Assembly: GCA_002049495.1 (NCBI GenBank) | Contig: LLYS01000001.1 | Coordinates: 124,001 to 188,000, forward strand | Length of the DNA: 64,000 nt | Reading direction: 5' to 3' | From: Epsilonproteobacteria bacterium tcs-49 | GTDB lineage: Bacteria > Campylobacterota > Campylobacteria > Campylobacterales > Sulfurovaceae | Shown here: positions 1 to 13,029 of the stretch, piece by piece | Position numbering within the stretch: the first letter of the stretch is position 1 | Layout of the letters: each line of letters starts with the position of its first letter | The notes under the pieces: model-generated | What the model saw: the letters and a program-made list of their open reading frames with translations, nothing else | Databases searched by the model: none | Told to the model about the DNA's origin: nothing | Program-made: the position numbers and the translations under genes

Positions 1-2
1 GC

Positions 3-182
3 GACGACATCGAAAAGCTGCGTGCCGGGCGGGAAGGGATCTTGCAGGGCTTTAAAGACGCCGAACGCATCTGGGGGGAGAAACTTCCCGAGATCAGTTA
101 CAAAACCCTGGATAAAACCCTAGAAATGATCGATAAAAAGATCGAGGAGCTGGGCTACAGCGTCATCGACGAACAGGCATAA
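3..182 (+). CDS. C-terminal fragment of an unidentified protein (gene starts upstream of the window)
   Basis: Open frame from base 3 to TAA at 180-182 (...KTLEMIDKKIEELGYSVIDEQA*); convergent with the next gene. Confidence 0.6.
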   Translation, partial: DDIEKLRAGREGILQGFKDAERIWGEKLPEISYKTLDKTLEMIDKKIEELGYSVIDEQA

Positions 183-2915
183 TCACGCCTGTTCGGGCAG
201 CTCGATCACAAAGCGGCTTCCCCCTTGGCAACGCTCATAATACAGCCGCCCTTTTAAATTTTTTTCAACGATGGTCTTGGACATATAGAGGCCGATTCCC
301 GTACCTTCCCCCTCCTCTTTTGTCGTAAAGTAGGGTTCAAAGATGCGCGGCAAGACATCCCCGTCGATGCCGCCCGCGTTATCCTCGACCGCACAGATCA
401 CCCGAGCGTTTTGAGTTTCGCAGGAAAGTATGATGCGGGGGTTTTCCTCATTTTGTTTCAAAAGGGCGTCTTTGGCATTGTTGATAAGATTCAAAAACAC
501 TTGCTGCAACTGCCCCTTGTACGCCGTGATCGCGACGCCGGGAACACACCGCATCACAACCTCTATCCCGTGGTTGTCCAGCTGGGCCTGCTGGAGGTGA
601 AGGGTATCGCGCAAAGCCTGTTCCAGCTTAAAATGCTCACGCTTTTTATCCACTTTAAAAAAGTTTCTGAAATCATCTATCGTTTTGCTCATGAAGCGGA
701 TCGTTTTTGTGTTGCGCTCGATAAATCGGTCGATAAACGCCGCATCCATCAAACCTTCCTCAAAATCATCCTCAAGGTTTTGGATATTGATATTAAGCGC
801 ATTGATCGGCTGTCGCCACTGGTGGGCGATCGCTCCGATCATCTCTCCCATCGCCGCGAGTTTGGCCTGCTGCTGCAGCAGCTCATCTTTTTGGCGATTT
901 TTCGCGATCTCGCTTTGCACCCTTTTTTCCAGCTGCTCGTTGAGCTCCTGAAGCTGCCCGTGGAGGCGTTTTAATTCGCTGATATCGATGACCGAAGAGA
1001 TGCGTACCCGCTGTTTATTCCAAATAATCTCCCTGCCTTTGACCAGTACGTCGACGGTTTTGCCGTCTTTGGTCAGCACCTGCGTCTCATAGGGTTGGGT
1101 ATCGCTTTTTTGCAACTGCTCTTTGATGATCCCGTGCTGCTTTGCGGGAATAAAGCGCTCGATCCGCTCCCCGATAAAGTCCCTCTCCTCATAGCCAAAC
1201 ATCTCCCTGGCCACGCGGTTGCTTTTGATCCCCCGATACTCCATATCAAAGATCATGATCGCTTCTAAAGTGGATTCAAGGAGCATCTCAAAGCTTTCCA
1301 GCGAATTTTGCAACTCCCGATTATGCTTTTTCGTGATGTAGTTGTAATACCCCATCAATCCAAGTACCGCCGCGACGACTCCGAAAACCGCAAACACCCA
1401 GCGATAATCGGCGCGCTCGACCAGCTTGACGTCCAGCCACTTGCGCTCGATCGCCGTTTTGTCATCCGGTGGTATCGATTGCAGCGTTTGGTTCAGCAGA
1501 TAAAGCAGCTTGGGTTTTTCTTTGCTCACCGCCATGGAGAGGGCATACTCCATAGAGCTGTACCCCGCGATCTGCAGATTGTTCAAGCCGTATCTGCTGA
1601 TATGGTACGAAGCCACGGGAAGCGTAGCCATGGTAAAGTCCGCTTCCCCCCGGTTAACCGCCTGCAGCGATTGCAGGTAGCCTTTGGTTTCCATGATCTC
1701 AATAGAGGGGTAGCGCTTCTTCACCAGATCGATCAAGCCGCTGCCGCGCTTTCTGGCCATGACCTTGCCCCGCATCATCTCCAAGCCGTGGATAAAGGGG
1801 TGATCGTCGCGGGCGATAAACGCGAGCCTATAGCGCAGATAGGGTTGGGTAAAATCCGCATACCCTTTCCTGCTTTCGGTGACCGTAGCCGCGGGTAAAA
1901 AGTCGCACGTACCCGCTTTTAACAGCTCCTGGGACTCTTTCCACGAATCGGTGGGCAGATGCTCAAACTTTACGCCAAGACGCTGCTGCACAAGCTTCAT
2001 CACATCCATAGCGATTCCGTGAACCTCTTTGTTTTGCACATACTCTATGGGTTTCCAGTTGGGGTTGTTGCACATGACAAAGGGGCTGTTTTGCTACAGA
2101 TAGCGCCGTTCGCTTTTGGAAAGCAGCTGCAAAAACTTTTCATCGCCGCTTCTGTTGGTATGCAGCCACTTGGCGATGATGGCGTTGATTTCGCGCTGGC
2201 TGATCTGTTCGTAGGTTTTGTTTAAAATCGCATGCAGCATAGGGCTTTTGCGGCTGGTGAGCAGGTGCAGCCCCGAAGCTGGCAGCGCGCTTTGGGGCAG
2301 CGCTTTGATCCCGGTGATCACGTTTTCGTAGAGGTAGTTCAGTACCGTCACCTGCGCCCCTATATAGGCGCTTACCCTGCCCTCAAGAACCAGATCGATC
2401 GCTTCTTCAAGCGTCTCGGTAAAAACGATCTCAATTTCGGGATAGTTTTCGCGTATCTTGGGGATGGTGCCGTAATCTTTGATCAGCGCGATCTTTTTTC
2501 CCCGAAGATCTTCAAATCCATTGATCTTGCTGTTTTGCTCCCTGACGAAGATATACTCTTTCATTTTATAGTAGGGATCGCTGTAAAACCCGTACTCGGC
2601 ACGCTCTTTGGTGTAGTACGCCCCGGGGAGCAGATCGATCTCCCCCGCTTTGAGCTGCTGCAGCATCTGCGTCCAGGGCTTGGAGACAAAGCGCACCTGC
2701 AACCCCGAACGCTCAATGATCAACCGTAGGATTTCACCGCTGATCCCGTCCACTTCACCGCGCTTATTCATAAAGATAATAGGCGACCAGCTGTCGATTC
2801 CCACCGTTACGGTATGGTTATCGATCCACTCTTGCTGCTGCCTGGTAAAATCCGGCGTATTTGCGCTGCATAGGGTTAAAAAAAGAAGATAAAGGAGAAA
2901 AAAACGTTTCATCAC
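183..2915 (-). pseudogene. Tandem SBP_bac_3 - PAS - histidine kinase, interrupted by one in-frame TAG (ORFs 2094-2915 and 183-2075)
   Basis: Both ORFs are in the same frame; only TAG plus six sense codons (QNSPFV) lie between the first ORF and the first Met of the second. The first ORF is a complete SBP_bac_3 domain with signal peptide; the second begins inside another SBP_bac_3 repeat, then TM, PAS and HisKA/HATPase. Confidence 0.8.
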
Positions 2916-3053
2916 ACCTGCCGAGAGTTTAAAATAGTCTATATGCTACAGGAAGTTTCATAAAATATCGTTTAACCCAACCTGAACCCGCCATTTGCTA
3001 TAATTGCGCAATTTAATAACAATTTTCTTATATCATAGGCTAGGACAGGATTT

Positions 3054-5659
<2,606 letters not shown>

Positions 5660-5660
<1 letters not shown>

Positions 5661-6688
5661 TGCCCTTTAGCAAAGCCAACCGAAGCGGTACGATCAGCGG
5701 TATCATCTTTGTCGCTATCTTCGCCGCTGCGGCGACCTTTATCTCCACCCTCTCCTACTTCTCCGCTTTGGGGATCAGCCCCCTGGTCATCGGGATCGTA
5801 CTGGGAATCTTTTATGCCAACACCCTGCGTAACCGTCTGCCCGAAGCGTGGAGCCCCGGGATCGTCTTCAGCGCCAAAAAAATCCTGCGTTTTGCTATCG
5901 TTTTGTACGGCTTCAATATCAGCTTCCAGCAGATCGCTTCGGTGGGTCTGGAGGGCTTCACCGTCTCGGTGCTGATTGTGCTTAGCACCATGATCGTGGG
6001 TATCGTCGCGGGGACGAAGCTGTTTAAGATGGATTTTCAAACCTCCGCGCTCACCGCTTCGGGCGGGGCGGTGTGCGGCGCTGCGGCGGTACTGGCTACC
6101 GAACCGGTGCTCAAAGCCCCCGCGTACAAAAGCGCCGTGGCCGTTTCCATGGTGGTGCTTTTCGGTACCGCGGCGATGTTCCTTTATCCGGCGATGTATG
6201 GCTGGGGGATTTTGGATATGAGCGATTACGAGTTCGGTATCTACGTGGGCGCGACGATCCATGAGGTGGCGCAGGTGGTCGCCGTGGGGCTTGGCTTTGG
6301 CGGAGAGATCGCCAATGATGCCATTATCGTCAAGATGACGCGGGTGATGCTCATCGCGCCCATGCTGCTGATTATGGGCTTTTTGATCAACCGCTTCGGC
6401 AGTATAGAAAGCGGCAAAAACTCCGTGGTGATCCCCTGGTTTGCGCTCTATTTTATCGGGGTCAGCGCCCTGCACTCTTTGCATATCCTGCCTGTCTCTC
6501 TCGTCGACGTGATCTTGCAGATCGATACCTTTTTGCTCACTATGGCGATGACGGCACTGGGAATGGAGACGGTTTTTAGCAAGTTCAAAGGGCTTGGGCT
6601 TGCGCCCTTTTACACGGCGCTGACGATGTTTGTCTGGCTGCTGGTGGGGGGATACTTTATCACCAAAGGGGTGGTCGCGCTACTGTAG
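5660..6688 (+). CDS. YeiH-family putative sulfate exporter (UPF0324)
   Basis: 342 aa polytopic protein; 'GVVLYGFNISFQQI'-like and 'GATIHEVAQVVAVG' family signatures. Confidence 0.85.
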
Positions 6689-7174
6689 CAGCTGCGCTAC
6701 CACCTTGGGCAGATGCTCATGCTCCGCGGCTTTGAGCCGCCGCATATACTCCGTAAAGTCGCAATCCGCATCCAACGGCACCTGCGCGATAATCTCTCCG
6801 TCATCGAGCTTTTCATTGACATAGTGGATCGTAATCCCGCAGTGCTTTTTATCCTCAAAGGAGCGCTTTTGCGCGTGCAGCCCCTTGTAGTGGGGCAACA
6901 ACGAGGGGTGGATATTGATCATGCGGTAACGCGCCGTCACCTCCGCGGGCATGATGCGCATAAACCCCGCCAAAACGATCAAGCGCGGATCATAGCTTTG
7001 CAGTCTTTGGAGTATCTCATCGGTGCTTTTGATCACCTCTACGGGGATATTTCGCTTTTCAAACGCCGCGATCGCTTCTGAATTTGGCTCATTTGTAAAG
7101 CCCGCCTGGACGGGAAAGTCCCGCTCAAGCAGATTTCGCGCGTTGGAGCCGCCCTTGCCGAAAAATATGATCAT
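6680..7174 (-). CDS. purN: Phosphoribosylglycinamide formyltransferase
   Basis: 164 aa; LAGFMRIMPAEV, NIHPSLLPHYKGLHA, GITIHYVNEKLDDGEII motifs; N-terminus slightly short. Confidence 0.9.
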   Translation of the reverse strand: MIIFFGKGGSNARNLLERDFPVQAGFTNEPNSEAIAAFEKRNIPVEVIKSTDEILQRLQSYDPRLIVLAGFMRIMPAEVTARYRMINIHPSLLPHYKGLHAQKRSFEDKKHCGITIHYVNEKLDDGEIIAQVPLDADCDFTEYMRRLKAAEHEHLPKVVAQLLQ

Positions 7175-7215
7175 ACAACCGCCTCTTTTTTAGCGCAATT
7201 GTATAGCATGGGGGC

Positions 7216-8064
7216 TTAATCTTTTGTATACTTGTTGTATTTTCCCACCGCAAAGATCATCAGCGAGACACCCAGGATCAGATAAAGCGCATTTGCCATG
7301 TCGGTGTAATCGATCAAAGCGATTTTAAACACTACCATCAGCGCTTCGATAGAAAGCGCGATGATGATGGAGATGAGAAACTTGGTAAAGACTTTGTTCT
7401 CATCCTTGTTCTCCCCCGCGACCGATTTGAAAAAGATCTCCTGTTCCAAAATCGTTTTGGACAGATCGTAGATCGCCAGTCCCAGTGTAAGGGCGATAAT
7501 CGCTTTGAAGGTGGATTCGAGGTTGAAATGCTCCAGATCCACCACCGAAGCGCCGAAGATATAGATGGCATATACCCCGAGAAACACGGAGAAAAACAGC
7601 AGCGAAAAGCCCATAAACCCGTAGACGAACTTGTTGAGCCCCCGTGAGAGGCGGTGGCTTTGGATAAGCCCCAGCTGCTCCAGGATCGCTACCACATCCA
7701 GGTCGATCACCAGGTAGCCCCCTTCGATCTTTTCGGCGAAGGTGACATTGGTCTTGCCCGTCCCGGCACTGATGTAGGGGTTGCTCAAAAAGTAGTTTTT
7801 ATTGCTAAAAAGCACCTTGTCAAAGTAGAAGGACTTGGACACCCCCAGCCGGCTGTCGTCGGATCTGGAGCGGTAGTAGTACGGTGAGGCAAGCTTGTAA
7901 TCGTCATCGACGAAGTACACCAGCTGCGCGCAGTGCATGGTGCTGAAAACGCGGCTGACGTTTTCTTTGGTTACGTGTTTGATGTGCAAACGTTCGATGG
8001 TATTACTGACAAAGTTTTCTATCATCTCTCTGTTTTGCTTATAGGTTGCTATTAACTCTTTCAT
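7216..8064 (-). CDS. PDC-sensor-like membrane protein of unknown function
   Basis: 282 aa; N-terminal sensor-like domain, several TM helices. Confidence 0.6.
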   Translation of the reverse strand: MKELIATYKQNREMIENFVSNTIERLHIKHVTKENVSRVFSTMHCAQLVYFVDDDYKLASPYYYRSRSDDSRLGVSKSFYFDKVLFSNKNYFLSNPYISAGTGKTNVTFAEKIEGGYLVIDLDVVAILEQLGLIQSHRLSRGLNKFVYGFMGFSLLFFSVFLGVYAIYIFGASVVDLEHFNLESTFKAIIALTLGLAIYDLSKTILEQEIFFKSVAGENKDENKVFTKFLISIIIALSIEALMVVFKIALIDYTDMANALYLILGVSLMIFAVGKYNKYTKD

Positions 8065-8217
8065 GACAGATCCTTTCAGACTTATTTGATCCTATAACTA
8101 TTTAGGTTAATTTCTCCTGAAAGTGTCCGGGTTTGCGTGAAATCGTGGGAAAAGCGGAAGAAAGGATCGGCTATGAGCTTATACACGTCATTTACTATAT
8201 AACGGCGCAGCGTCCGG

Positions 8218-8270
8218 ATAACGTTTGAGTTCATCGACAGCTTTGCTGTTCGGTGCTAGGATTTGTTAGC
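8218..8270 (-). repeat. attC site of cassette 5 (distal)
   Basis: Minus strand GCTAACAAATCCTAGCACCGAACAGCAAAGCTGTCGATGAACTCAAACGTTAT; imperfect palindrome; R'' overlaps the stop codon of the methyltransferase. Confidence 0.85.
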
Positions 8271-9456
8271 TATTTATACTATTTAAAACTTCTTTTAATC
8301 CATATGTAGTTGAATTAATAATTTCTATTTCACCACCTATTGAATCAAGTTCAAATAATGATTTCATATCATTTGTTCTAATTAAAAATGATTTTTTTGA
8401 ATGTTTTGTTTTTACTGCTTTAGCTAATTGCTTGATTGCCTCTTCAATCGTTTCATGTTCTTTTTGGATACGGATTAATATAGGAGTGTTTTGATAAGTC
8501 TCCTTAAGTATAGCATCTATTCCGCTATTTCTTTGAACTGGAACATAATCAATATCATGTAAAAATTTTTCTACTAAAATATCAACATTTCTATATGCAT
8601 CTTTGCCTTTTTTCAATAAATTGGATTCACTCTTTATGGGGTTATCCAATCTTGATTTAGTAAGTTGTATAGCATCCTCTGAAATATCCATACCTATAAC
8701 ATTTCGTTTTTTTAATTTCCCTGCAACTAAAGTTGTACCACTGCCACAAAATGGGTCAAGAATTGTATCTTCTTCATCCGATGCTATTTCAATAATTCTC
8801 TCTAATAGTAATATTGGTTTTTGTGTTGGATACCCAACTCTTTCTTTTGCTTTTGGATTTAAATAAGGTATTTCCCATACATCATTTAAGGGAACACCTT
8901 TTTTGGAATCACTATTTATTGTATTTCCATTTTCATCTTTAGCATATACTGTTTTCCCGCTATTATCTCTAACTCTTTTTTGTAAAATCTGATCAATATT
9001 TGTAGTTTCAGAATAATTATTATAAATTGTTTTGAACTTAAAATCTTTAGTCTTTGAGTAGAAATATATTGTTTGATGAGATGGTAGTAAACCTTTTCTT
9101 GAATTTGACCATCTTTTATAATACCAAATTATTTCAGACTGGAATTGATTTATGCCAAAAATATTATCTAAAAGAGTTTTAACTATATGAGTTGAATTTT
9201 TGTCACAATGAACAAAAATACTTCCTGTTTCTTTGAGCACTCTTCTTAATTGGATTAGTCTATAATATAAAAACTCTGCGTATTCCTCATTGCTTTTCCA
9301 AATATCTTTATATGAAAATTCTTTACTTCCATCTCTTGTTTTTAGTTTTTGTATTGTATTAGTAAAAAATGGTGGATCTAAATAAATCAAATCTACGCTA
9401 TTGTCTTTAAAATCTTTTAGCAGATTTAAACAATCACCTTGCAAAATTCTTTCCAT
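8266..9456 (-). CDS. Site-specific DNA methyltransferase (beta-class, N6-adenine or N4-cytosine)
   Basis: 396 aa; DLIYLDPPFFT (motif IV) precedes DPFCGSGTTLVA (motif I); GYPTQKP motif. Confidence 0.9.
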   Translation of the reverse strand: MERILQGDCLNLLKDFKDNSVDLIYLDPPFFTNTIQKLKTRDGSKEFSYKDIWKSNEEYAEFLYYRLIQLRRVLKETGSIFVHCDKNSTHIVKTLLDNIFGINQFQSEIIWYYKRWSNSRKGLLPSHQTIYFYSKTKDFKFKTIYNNYSETTNIDQILQKRVRDNSGKTVYAKDENGNTINSDSKKGVPLNDVWEIPYLNPKAKERVGYPTQKPILLLERIIEIASDEEDTILDPFCGSGTTLVAGKLKKRNVIGMDISEDAIQLTKSRLDNPIKSESNLLKKGKDAYRNVDILVEKFLHDIDYVPVQRNSGIDAILKETYQNTPILIRIQKEHETIEEAIKQLAKAVKTKHSKKSFLIRTNDMKSLFELDSIGGEIEIINSTTYGLKEVLNSINS

Positions 9457-9461
9457 ATTTA

Positions 9462-10373
9462 TTATGCTCCAGAATTTTCTTTTGCGATTTTTTCTAAAAT
9501 GTTTTTTAAGTCTATATTTGTTCTATTTTTAACATATTCCCAAGCACTATCCCCATAATAGTATTCTCCTCCTATTCCATTGTAAAGAGTTTCAAGTGTA
9601 TTTTGGATTTTTATTGCTTGTTCACGATTTGGATAATAAAACATTACTCTAATTGGATTATATCCAGCGTCATGAATGACTCTGATTCTCGTATGTTCTT
9701 TTGTTATGTGGTCACCGTCAGTTGTAGCATCTCTCCATTTTATTTCTATTGCATTATTACCTTCTAAGCAATCAATTTCAAAAGTTTTTGGTCGTGTACC
9801 TAAAGTATTTGGTATTTTTGTTGTTGCTGAATCAGGAAATTTATGTAAAAAACATAGTTTTGTAGCTTCTTCTAAAAAAGAACCTGCATATTTATATAAA
9901 AAACGTCCTTTATTTTGGTACAAATCTATCAAATGTCCTTCTTCATCTGTCACACCTAAAACTTGATAAACTAAATAGTGTGATTTATCATCACTTTCCA
10001 TCTCTTCCATTCTATCATCAATTTTTCTTTTTAAATTATCTGCATATATTTTTGCTAAATCTTTTATTTCTTGTTCTATATTCATTAAAATTTTTTCCTC
10101 TAATTTTTCTATTTCTTCTTCAAGAATACTAAGTCCTGACGGATAAGAAGTAATAAGCCCTTCATAAAGTATATCTTCAAAAATATGTGATATATCATTT
10201 TCTTCATTTGGGTTATAGTTTATCCTATTTTCATTGATGAAGTTATTTTCTTCTTTTAATAATTCATCATACTCTTCTATTGAAAGTTTATCTAAATATT
10301 CATTTAACTCTTCATATTGTTTTTCTTTACGCTGCAATAGGTTTTGCAATTCAATTAAATAGTCATTGTCCAA
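9462..10373 (-). CDS. ApaLI-like type II restriction endonuclease
   Basis: 303 aa; FEIDCLEGNNAIEIKWRDATTDGDHITKEHTR resembles the ApaLI-like family; PD-(D/E)XK-like D...EIK; 5 bp upstream of the MTase. Confidence 0.75.
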   Translation of the reverse strand: MDNDYLIELQNLLQRKEKQYEELNEYLDKLSIEEYDELLKEENNFINENRINYNPNEENDISHIFEDILYEGLITSYPSGLSILEEEIEKLEEKILMNIEQEIKDLAKIYADNLKRKIDDRMEEMESDDKSHYLVYQVLGVTDEEGHLIDLYQNKGRFLYKYAGSFLEEATKLCFLHKFPDSATTKIPNTLGTRPKTFEIDCLEGNNAIEIKWRDATTDGDHITKEHTRIRVIHDAGYNPIRVMFYYPNREQAIKIQNTLETLYNGIGGEYYYGDSAWEYVKNRTNIDLKNILEKIAKENSGA

Positions 10374-10388
10374 AAATAATCCTTATAT

Positions 10389-10446
10389 AGCTAACGTTTG
10401 ACTTCACCGACAGGGTGTCCTGTTCGGTGCTAGGATTTGTTGTACT
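10389..10446 (-). repeat. attC site of cassette 4
   Basis: Minus strand ACAACAAATCCTAGCACCGAACAGGACACCCTGTCGGTGAAGTCAAACGTTAGCT; nearly the same as the site at 8218-8270. Confidence 0.85.
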
Positions 10447-10467
10447 TTTTTCAGCAAAAATTTGGTT

Positions 10468-11985
10468 TTATAGTTTCAATATTTTACCACTTTTTATATG
10501 TTGTTTAAATTCTTCTGCATTGTTGAATTTTAATTCAACATTGAAGGTATTAGCAATCATTGCTAAACCACTATTTATATTTTCACCATTTTGAATAGCT
10601 AAACTTATTGTTTTAAATCCATCTTTAATTTCTAATTCTTTTTTATTAAAATAGTTATCATAAATTGACATAGCATATTCACGATATTCTTTTTCTTGAA
10701 TAATTAAATCTTCACAATATGCTTTTATTGCTTCTCTTTGTTTATTTGATATCTCTGTATCATGAATAGATTTTTGCAACTCTGAATATACAGCACTACT
10801 CATAATTGATGCTGTCATACCACCAATAACACCACCAACAATTGTTCCCACACCTGGCATTATTGCCGTTCCTACAACTGCTCCTAAATTCGCACCTGTT
10901 AATGATGTTGCTAAAGTTGTTCCCTCTTGACCAATATTTTTAGCAAATTCATTTGCATCAATTTTTCCAGTTAATAAATTTTTTGTTTGTTTTGCTAATA
11001 TCACTCCTGATTGAAGTATTACAGTAGGAGTATTGCCTTTTGCTAGATTTTTGGCAACTTGATTACTAGATGATTTTAAAATTCCACCAATAGCAGAGCT
11101 TGTGGCACCACTTGCATAAGCAAGTGCAGTTGCTTTACTTGTATCAACTGCCATATCTTGTAATGCCTCTTTGCCTATTTTATCTCCTTTATAAAAAGCA
11201 TAAAGGTTTTTAGCTGAATTTATTCCACCACTTATAGCTCCACCAATTTTTGCAGATTCTATACCTGCTTTATGAGATATTTTACCTATATCTTTTGCTA
11301 TACTTATATTATGGTTTTTTCTAGCTTCCATAGCTTCTTCTGTACTGACTTTTGCATCTCTGAGTCTACTTTTTGCATCTTTTATATCATCAATCTTTTT
11401 CTGTAGATCATTTACTTTATTGCTATCACCATTGTCAATTCTATTTTGCTTTTGTTTTTCAAGTTTTGAGATTTGATTATCCCAGTCTGCTTTAATATCA
11501 CTTATTTGGTCACTTGGTACATCTAAAATAGCATCTTTATAATGATTAAATTCTTTTCCATATAGTTTTCTATAGCTTTCAAGATTTTTAAAAACTTTTT
11601 GCTGTGAGCCTCCTATATAATTACCTGCTGTATCTAAAATTGGATTTCCATTCTTGTCAACTTCTACATGATCAAATTGAGGATGATTAACACTTCCTAC
11701 ATCATCAGTTCTACTTATTCTTGTATTCTTTTCATCTAAAATATTTTGTGCATTAGTTCTTGCTGTTGTCTTTATTTCAGCAGAAAATCCTGATTGTTGA
11801 TGATAATTATTATCCACGTATTCTGGATTAATATTACTATTTGCTATTTTACTTAAATCTGTATGTGTTTTAAAGTGTTCTGCATTTGCAAACCCAAACC
11901 GTTCCAATTCAGCACTAATAGCTATATTTACTTCATTGTTAAAGTCTTTTTCTTTTTTTCTTTTTTTTAAGCCAAATAAATCCAT
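10468..11985 (-). CDS. Unknown protein with C-terminal glycine-zipper region (cassette 4, gene 3)
   Basis: 505 aa; basic N-terminus, coiled-coil centre (KLEKQKQNRIDNGDSNKVNDLQKKIDDIKDAKSRL), GAVVGTAIMPGVGTIVGGVIGGMTASI glycine zipper. Confidence 0.75.
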   Translation of the reverse strand: MDLFGLKKRKKEKDFNNEVNIAISAELERFGFANAEHFKTHTDLSKIANSNINPEYVDNNYHQQSGFSAEIKTTARTNAQNILDEKNTRISRTDDVGSVNHPQFDHVEVDKNGNPILDTAGNYIGGSQQKVFKNLESYRKLYGKEFNHYKDAILDVPSDQISDIKADWDNQISKLEKQKQNRIDNGDSNKVNDLQKKIDDIKDAKSRLRDAKVSTEEAMEARKNHNISIAKDIGKISHKAGIESAKIGGAISGGINSAKNLYAFYKGDKIGKEALQDMAVDTSKATALAYASGATSSAIGGILKSSSNQVAKNLAKGNTPTVILQSGVILAKQTKNLLTGKIDANEFAKNIGQEGTTLATSLTGANLGAVVGTAIMPGVGTIVGGVIGGMTASIMSSAVYSELQKSIHDTEISNKQREAIKAYCEDLIIQEKEYREYAMSIYDNYFNKKELEIKDGFKTISLAIQNGENINSGLAMIANTFNVELKFNNAEEFKQHIKSGKILKL

Positions 11986-11989
11986 ACAG

Positions 11990-13027
11990 TTATTCCTGAT
12001 AATTTAATTGAAATTGCAATTCTGAAATCATTGTTTGATTACCTTCTAAAACTTCCAAACTATTACTAATAAAAGCACCTTCTTCATTCATAAGTGGCAT
12101 TTTTATTATTTCATTTAATATTGATGCAATATTTGCAGAAGTGGCAAATACTTCAGCTTCTCTAGTTGATAATATATCAATATTAAATATTTTATTTTTT
12201 ATTGGGTCAATAAATTTTGCAATTGCGGATCTTTGTTCTAGTCTATAGGCAATTTTAGCCATTTCAGTATTATAAACCTTGAGTAAAGCATCTAATCCTT
12301 TAATACTTTCACTCATTAAATAGCATCCTCTTCTTATTTGAGATAATTCAGCTATTAAGGTAGTGACCTTTTCTACTAATACATCAATTTCATCGGAATA
12401 ATTATTTGCTTCATTTAATGCTTGTTTACCTTTATTTGTTCCAAGAAACATTCCAAATACTAAAACGGGTGCTAATGCTATTCCTCCAAGAACTACCATT
12501 CCTCCTGTCATACCTGCACCACCAGCACTTACTGCACCTCCACCAAGCCATGCTAAAGTTGCATTTGTTGCAGCAGCTCCTGATAGCGTTCCTATTGCAG
12601 TACCTGTTGAGGCTGTTCCAATAATTGCAGCCGTTCCCATAGCACCAAATGCCGCTGTTGTACCTATTAATGCACCACCTGCGACGGCTGTAGAAATTTC
12701 TTTTATATTGGTTGTTATAATCTGCATGTCTTTAAAATCTGTTTTAAAGTTACTATAATCTAGTGTTTCATCTTGCTTTAAAGGTTTTAAATCAACTTTA
12801 CCTATTACCTCATATGCCTTTACAAAATCATTGATACTTTGTGAGTATACTTCTTCTTTTAATACACCCAAACTCTGAATATCATCTTGGGTTTTTTCTT
12901 TTGTCTCTTCTAATTCTTCTTTTATATCATTTTTTCTTTTATTCGTATTTTTTGTAATTCGTTTTGCATCACTTCTATCAATTGCTCCAAATGTTATAAA
13001 ATTAGTTGTTTTTCTAAGAAGTCTCAT
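11990..13027 (-). CDS. Unknown glycine-rich membrane-associating protein (cassette 4, gene 2)
   Basis: 345 aa; N-terminal charged helix, long Gly/Ala hydrophobic stretch (AVAGGALIGTTAAFGAMGTAAIIGTASTGTAIGTLSGAAATNATLAWLGGGAVSAGGAGMTGGMVVLGGIALAPVLVFGMFLG), helical C-terminus. Confidence 0.75.
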   Translation of the reverse strand: MRLLRKTTNFITFGAIDRSDAKRITKNTNKRKNDIKEELEETKEKTQDDIQSLGVLKEEVYSQSINDFVKAYEVIGKVDLKPLKQDETLDYSNFKTDFKDMQIITTNIKEISTAVAGGALIGTTAAFGAMGTAAIIGTASTGTAIGTLSGAAATNATLAWLGGGAVSAGGAGMTGGMVVLGGIALAPVLVFGMFLGTNKGKQALNEANNYSDEIDVLVEKVTTLIAELSQIRRGCYLMSESIKGLDALLKVYNTEMAKIAYRLEQRSAIAKFIDPIKNKIFNIDILSTREAEVFATSANIASILNEIIKMPLMNEEGAFISNSLEVLEGNQTMISELQFQLNYQE

Positions 13028-13029
13028 AA

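Noticed and set aside
6680-7174. purN as truncated or frameshifted
   Set aside because: N-terminus is a few residues short (IIFFGKGGSNARNLLE) but all catalytic motifs are present and no upstream continuation is evident.
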